Shown piece by piece: positions 5,624-8,614 of a stretch of 8,614 nucleotides of DNA. Where the stretch lies: the NCBI GenBank assembly GCA_900541315.1, contig UQJF01000126.1, forward strand, positions 1 to 8,614. The letters are read 5' to 3'. The position numbers were made by a program, and so were the translations under genes. Below the pieces are notes generated by a model. The model made no database searches. It had not been told where the DNA came from and was given only the letters and a program-made list of their open reading frames with translations. Each line of letters starts with the position of its first letter. The stretch's first letter is position 1. This DNA comes from an uncultured Clostridium sp. (GTDB taxonomy: Bacteria > Bacillota > Clostridia > Lachnospirales > Lachnospiraceae).

Positions 5624-6571
5624 CTAACATCCAAAATAAAGTTCAAACAGCCGTTCTCCCTCTTTTTTCAGTTCTTCTTCCATTTTTACATACCGCTTTA
5701 AAAATTCTTCTCCCTTAGGTGTCAATTTGGAAAAGCCTCCATCACTGCCTCCGGATTGGGAAAATAAAAGCGGAAAACCTAACTGCTTTTCTGCTTCTCT
5801 TAGGGTCTTCCAGCCCTTCGTATAGGACATGTGCATCTGCTTACAGGCTGTCTGCATAGAACCTGTATGGGAAGTCAGCTGTAAAAAGTGGGCTGTCTGG
5901 GCATTAAAAAATACATCATTCCGCTCCAGGCCAAGCTGGATCCTTGGGTGGATCTGGATCTGCTGTTTTTTTATAAAATCAGCACAGCTGTCACCTTCTG
6001 TTTCAATAGCCCGGATGATCCCCTGGTCTTCAACAGGAATATCCTCTTCTTTAAAGCTTTCTGCTGCCTGGCGCAGGGCCCCCCGAAGTCCATTTTCTCC
6101 CTGAAAAGAAACAATGGTACGCAGCACCCCAGATGATACCAGAACAGGATGACCTCTATACCCATCAAAAACAGGCCGTACGATATCTGCATCTGACTTC
6201 ATCATCTGCTGTACCGTTTCTTTAAGAAAAACAGGAAATTTTGCCGGCAGGACAAACACACGGTCACAAAGATCTTCAATATAATTCAGTCCCATACAGA
6301 TACTGAAAAACATCTGTACTTTATCATACTGTTCATTTCGCAGACAGATCACCTGGAGATTGGAAATATGTTTCTCTATCTCATCTGCTTTATCACCGGT
6401 TATCACCACAATGGGAGAAACTCCCCCTCTTTTTAAGGTAATAATGATCCGGCGGATCACCGTGCTGTCTCCCACCGGAAGCAGGGGATTAAAAGGTGTA
6501 TTCCTGCTTTTATGACCAGCTGCCACGATGACAGCTCCTGTGCGAAGTTCTTTGTTGTTTTCTAAATCCAT
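5624..6571 (-). CDS. fusion protein: degenerate MocA/MobA-like nucleotidyltransferase + ModE-type HTH domain
   Basis: Residues 10-195 have the fold signature of MocA-like molybdopterin nucleotidyltransferases: VAAGHKSRNTPFNPLLPVGDS (16-36), N79..MFFSICMGL and GYRGHPVLVSSGVL (137-150). Residues 205-315 are a ModE-type winged helix (GSMQTACKQMHMSYTKGW at 237-254, then GGSDGGFSKLTPKG). Catalytic positions look lost. The loop lysine of the usual RxxxKPLLP pattern is Asn28. The DxP metal aspartate is Lys111 (PAKFP). The DIDTPED-like motif reads AIETEGD (188-194). It is therefore more likely a nucleotide- or cofactor-binding regulator than a cytidylyl- or guanylyltransferase, an inference from motifs alone. 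It lies 60 bp after modC, as the last gene of the visible mod cluster. AAAGGA-type ribosome sites precede the ATG. No TOBE domain is present. Confidence 0.85.
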   Translation of the reverse strand: MDLENNKELRTGAVIVAAGHKSRNTPFNPLLPVGDSTVIRRIIITLKRGGVSPIVVITGDKADEIEKHISNLQVICLRNEQYDKVQMFFSICMGLNYIEDLCDRVFVLPAKFPVFLKETVQQMMKSDADIVRPVFDGYRGHPVLVSSGVLRTIVSFQGENGLRGALRQAAESFKEEDIPVEDQGIIRAIETEGDSCADFIKKQQIQIHPRIQLGLERNDVFFNAQTAHFLQLTSHTGSMQTACKQMHMSYTKGWKTLREAEKQLGFPLLFSQSGGSDGGFSKLTPKGEEFLKRYVKMEEELKKEGERLFELYFGC

Positions 6572-6631
6572 GTTTTCCTTTTCCTTTCCGTGATCCTTTA
6601 CCTGTCCTTAAAGCTTGCGGCTGCGATCTTA

Positions 6632-7792
6632 CTATAATTCCCCCTTTAAAAGCAGGATCGAAGCTGGATCTGCCCGGAGATATTCCGGTACTACTCCTGT
6701 TGCATTATGAGTATGGATAGTCTTTTCCTTTTTCCACCAAAGACCATTGCTAAGAGTAATATACCACTCAAAAGGCATTTCGGAAATAGTTGGTTTTACA
6801 ACAGGGATAAGATTTTTCTCTCCAGCCTCTTTTTTTGCCTTTGCTTCTTCTCCTGTCAAAGGTTCAAAATCATGAGCCCGGATACCTATTGCTGTAATAT
6901 CATCCCCAACCGGACGGTCCGTAACAAATTCCAGGTTATCCCAGTCAAGGGCACGGACACGGTATTCACCGGTCCGCTCAATTTTTGAAATATTCTTACA
7001 TCCGGTCAGTCTTGCTGCCTTGCAGGTAACAGGATCCTGGAATATCTTTCTGGACTCCCCCGCAATAAGCACATGTCCTCTGTCTAACAGCATAATATTT
7101 TTGCAAAGCTGGAATGCCTCATCCCTGTCGTGGGTTACCATAACAGAAACACCATCATAGTCAGCTAATACTTTAGAAAGTTCCAAACGGAGACCTTCAC
7201 GCAGATATGTATCCATAGCAGAAAAGGGCTCATCAAGGAGCAGTACTTCCGGCTCATATGCCAAAATACGTGCCAGTGCAACTCTCTGCTGCTGACCGCC
7301 GGAAAGCTGTCCCGGATAGCGTTTTTCAAGACCGGCCAAGCGGAAGCGCTCTATCATTTCCCCTACTTTTGCCTTGATCGCTGCCGGTGACTGTGCAGAA
7401 GGCTTTCTGCCTCCAATGGCCTGTTTTGCTGCCAGTCCTTTTAAACCGACCGCAATATTTTCCTCAACAGACATATTTGGGAAAAGGGCATAATTCTGGA
7501 ACAGATAGCCTACACGGCGCATCTGCGGTTTTTCATTGATCTTTAAGGCAGAGTCATAAAGGACTCTCCCCCCTGCCGCTTCCCCTTTTGCGTACTGTAT
7601 GGCGATCCGTCCGCTGTCCGGGGTAATGATACCTGCAATTGATTTAAGAGTCATGCTCTTTCCGCAGCCGGAAGGTCCTAAAATTCCCAGACAGCCTTTC
7701 CCTGCATCAAATGAGACATCCAGGTCAAATTCTTTTAATTTTTTCTTTATTTCAACTCCAAGCCGGAGAGAATGTTCGGTTTGAACAGCCAT
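6632..7792 (-). CDS. modC: molybdate ABC transporter ATP-binding protein
   Basis: ModC hydrolyses ATP to drive molybdate (or tungstate) import at the inner face of the membrane. The 386-residue protein has Walker A GPSGCGKSM (39-47), Q-loop Gln99 in LFQNYALFP, signature LSGGQQQRVALARIL (163-177), Walker B VLLLDEPFSAMD (183-194) and the H-loop His221 in VTHDRDEA. Residues about 265-386 form a C-terminal regulatory region with OB/TOBE-like strands, somewhat longer than in E. coli ModC (352 residues) and not clearly similar by eye. It starts 27 bp after modB, with GAGGT 7 nt before the ATG, and is read in the same direction. A sulfate/Fe ATPase of the same family is possible in principle, but the ModB partner and the Mo context favour ModC. 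Confidence 0.9.
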   Translation of the reverse strand: MAVQTEHSLRLGVEIKKKLKEFDLDVSFDAGKGCLGILGPSGCGKSMTLKSIAGIITPDSGRIAIQYAKGEAAGGRVLYDSALKINEKPQMRRVGYLFQNYALFPNMSVEENIAVGLKGLAAKQAIGGRKPSAQSPAAIKAKVGEMIERFRLAGLEKRYPGQLSGGQQQRVALARILAYEPEVLLLDEPFSAMDTYLREGLRLELSKVLADYDGVSVMVTHDRDEAFQLCKNIMLLDRGHVLIAGESRKIFQDPVTCKAARLTGCKNISKIERTGEYRVRALDWDNLEFVTDRPVGDDITAIGIRAHDFEPLTGEEAKAKKEAGEKNLIPVVKPTISEMPFEWYITLSNGLWWKKEKTIHTHNATGVVPEYLRADPASILLLKGEL

Positions 7793-7819
7793 TATTTTTA
7801 CCTCAATTCTAAGAAAACA

Positions 7820-8488
7820 TTAAAACTTCCGTGAACGGACCAGTGCGCCCCAGTTCATAAGTACAACAGAAATAAATGCAATGACAACAATAATAGCTAC
7901 GTAAGAATAAGCTGCATCCATATTTCCTGCAGCTACTTCTGAATAAACAGCCATCGGCAGTGTTCTGGTCTTTCCTGCAATGTTTCCTGCGATCATGGCA
8001 GTAGCTCCAAACTCACCTAAGCCTCTGGCAAAAGCCAGGACGCCGCCACTTAAGATACCTGGTGTGGCATTTGCAAAAAGTACCTTCCAGAATATAGCCC
8101 ATTCACTCATTCCCAGCGTTCTGGCTGCAGCCACCAGATTCCGGTCTACCTGTTCAAAAGCGCCTCTGGCAGAGCGGTACATCAACGGAAATGACATAGT
8201 AACAGCTGCCAGTACAGTTGCGGTCCATGAAAAAGCGATCTTAACGCTGAAATACTCAATAAAAAACTGTCCAATAGGACGTTTTACACCAAAAAGATAT
8301 AACAGAAAAAAGCCTGCTACTGTAGGCGGCAGGACTAACGGCAATGTGAGAATACCATCACAAATGACTTTTAATGTTTCATTTTTCAGGCTTACCACTG
8401 CCCAGGCAGCAAACAACCCAATAAAAAATGTGATAAAAATAGACAGACTGGCTGTCTTCATGGAAATCAAAATTGGGGACCAGTCCAT
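7820..8488 (-). CDS. modB: molybdate ABC transporter permease
   Basis: This 222-residue integral membrane protein has the usual ModB length. Hydrophobic segments lie near 11-33, 45-67, 86-104, 139-157 and 196-213. The cytoplasmic EAA loop that docks onto ModC is AARTLGMSEWAIFWKVLFANATPG (120-143), followed by the family's LAFARGLGEFGATAMIAGN (151-169). It forms the channel through which molybdate released by the binding protein ModA is moved. The ATG is preceded by AGAGGT at about 5-6 nt. modC follows after 27 bp. No modA is seen; it would lie upstream, beyond the inverted MITE copy that starts 29 bp before this gene. Confidence 0.92.
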   Translation of the reverse strand: MDWSPILISMKTASLSIFITFFIGLFAAWAVVSLKNETLKVICDGILTLPLVLPPTVAGFFLLYLFGVKRPIGQFFIEYFSVKIAFSWTATVLAAVTMSFPLMYRSARGAFEQVDRNLVAAARTLGMSEWAIFWKVLFANATPGILSGGVLAFARGLGEFGATAMIAGNIAGKTRTLPMAVYSEVAAGNMDAAYSYVAIIVVIAFISVVLMNWGALVRSRKF

Positions 8489-8511
8489 TTAGAACCTCTT
8501 TTCTTATGAGA

Positions 8512-8517
8512 TTTATA
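8512..8517. repeat. possible target duplication TTTATA flanking MITE copy B
   Basis: The 6 bp next to the end of copy B are TTTATA, similar in AT content and length to TTTTAA at copy A. The partner lies outside the window, so this cannot be confirmed here. Confidence 0.25.
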
Positions 8518-8614
8518 TGATGTAAGTGTCAAAAGTATAAATTGCGTTTGTGCTCGCATAAATAAGCAATTTATACTTATTGACACGCCGAACACCGAAA
8601 ACGAAATAAAATGG
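8518..8614. mobile_element. MITE-like element, copy B (partial, inverted, runs off the right edge)
   Basis: All 97 visible bases are the reverse complement of 5425-5521 in copy A, with a single difference (T at 8559 against G at 5480). The end TGATGTAAGTGTC lies 29 bp upstream of the modB start codon. At least 117 bp more are expected beyond 8614 if this copy is complete. The near identity implies recent spread or sequence conversion. The element probably separates modB from the upstream mod genes or their promoter. Confidence 0.85.

Noticed and set aside
7980..8492. 170-codon + strand frame opposite modB
   Set aside because: modB on the - strand has clear family motifs and membrane segments across the same bases; the antisense frame has no ribosome site or recognisable domain.

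Overview
The window looks like chromosomal DNA of a strictly anaerobic Firmicute, most likely Lachnospiraceae or a related Clostridia. This rests on strong AGGAGG-type ribosome binding sites, AT-rich intergenic DNA, protein sequence character and gene content; no rRNA or other phylogenetic marker is present. Nearly everything concerns molybdenum and selenium metabolism.

Left part (1-907): an AT-rich, 449-bp non-coding stretch leads into a small DUF2325 gene on the + strand (450-734). It has a good sigma-A-like promoter with a perfect inverted repeat right at the expected transcription start. A branched, bidirectional terminator (749-824) separates this gene from the convergent operon to its right.

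Middle (908-5295, - strand, read right to left): a promoter (5268-5295) and a long structured leader with a terminator-like hairpin and a ModE-like palindrome come first. Then follow a small ModE-type winged-helix regulator, selD, yedF, yqeB and a class-V cysteine desulfurase of the EF2568 type. The last four genes are the classic set of the selenium-dependent molybdenum hydroxylase system, in which SelD provides selenophosphate for a labile Se cofactor rather than only for selenocysteine. The hydroxylase and yqeC are not in the window.

Right part (5308-8614): a 214-bp MITE-like element with terminal inverted repeats and a 6-bp candidate target duplication sits directly upstream of the operon promoter. 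Next, on the - strand, come a protein that fuses a degenerate MocA/MobA-like nucleotidyltransferase to a ModE-type DNA-binding domain, then modC (molybdate ABC ATPase) and modB (permease). A second, inverted copy of the MITE begins 29 bp upstream of modB and runs off the right edge. modA is not visible and probably lies beyond it.

Taken together: ModBC import molybdate, two ModE-like proteins without Mo-binding TOBE/Mop domains probably regulate the locus, and the selD-yedF-yqeB-csd operon makes and inserts the selenium needed by a molybdenum hydroxylase. The most unusual points are the catalytically degenerate nucleotidyltransferase-HTH fusion, the structured leader plus ModE-like operator ahead of the selenium operon, and the inverted MITE pair bracketing the transport and regulator genes.
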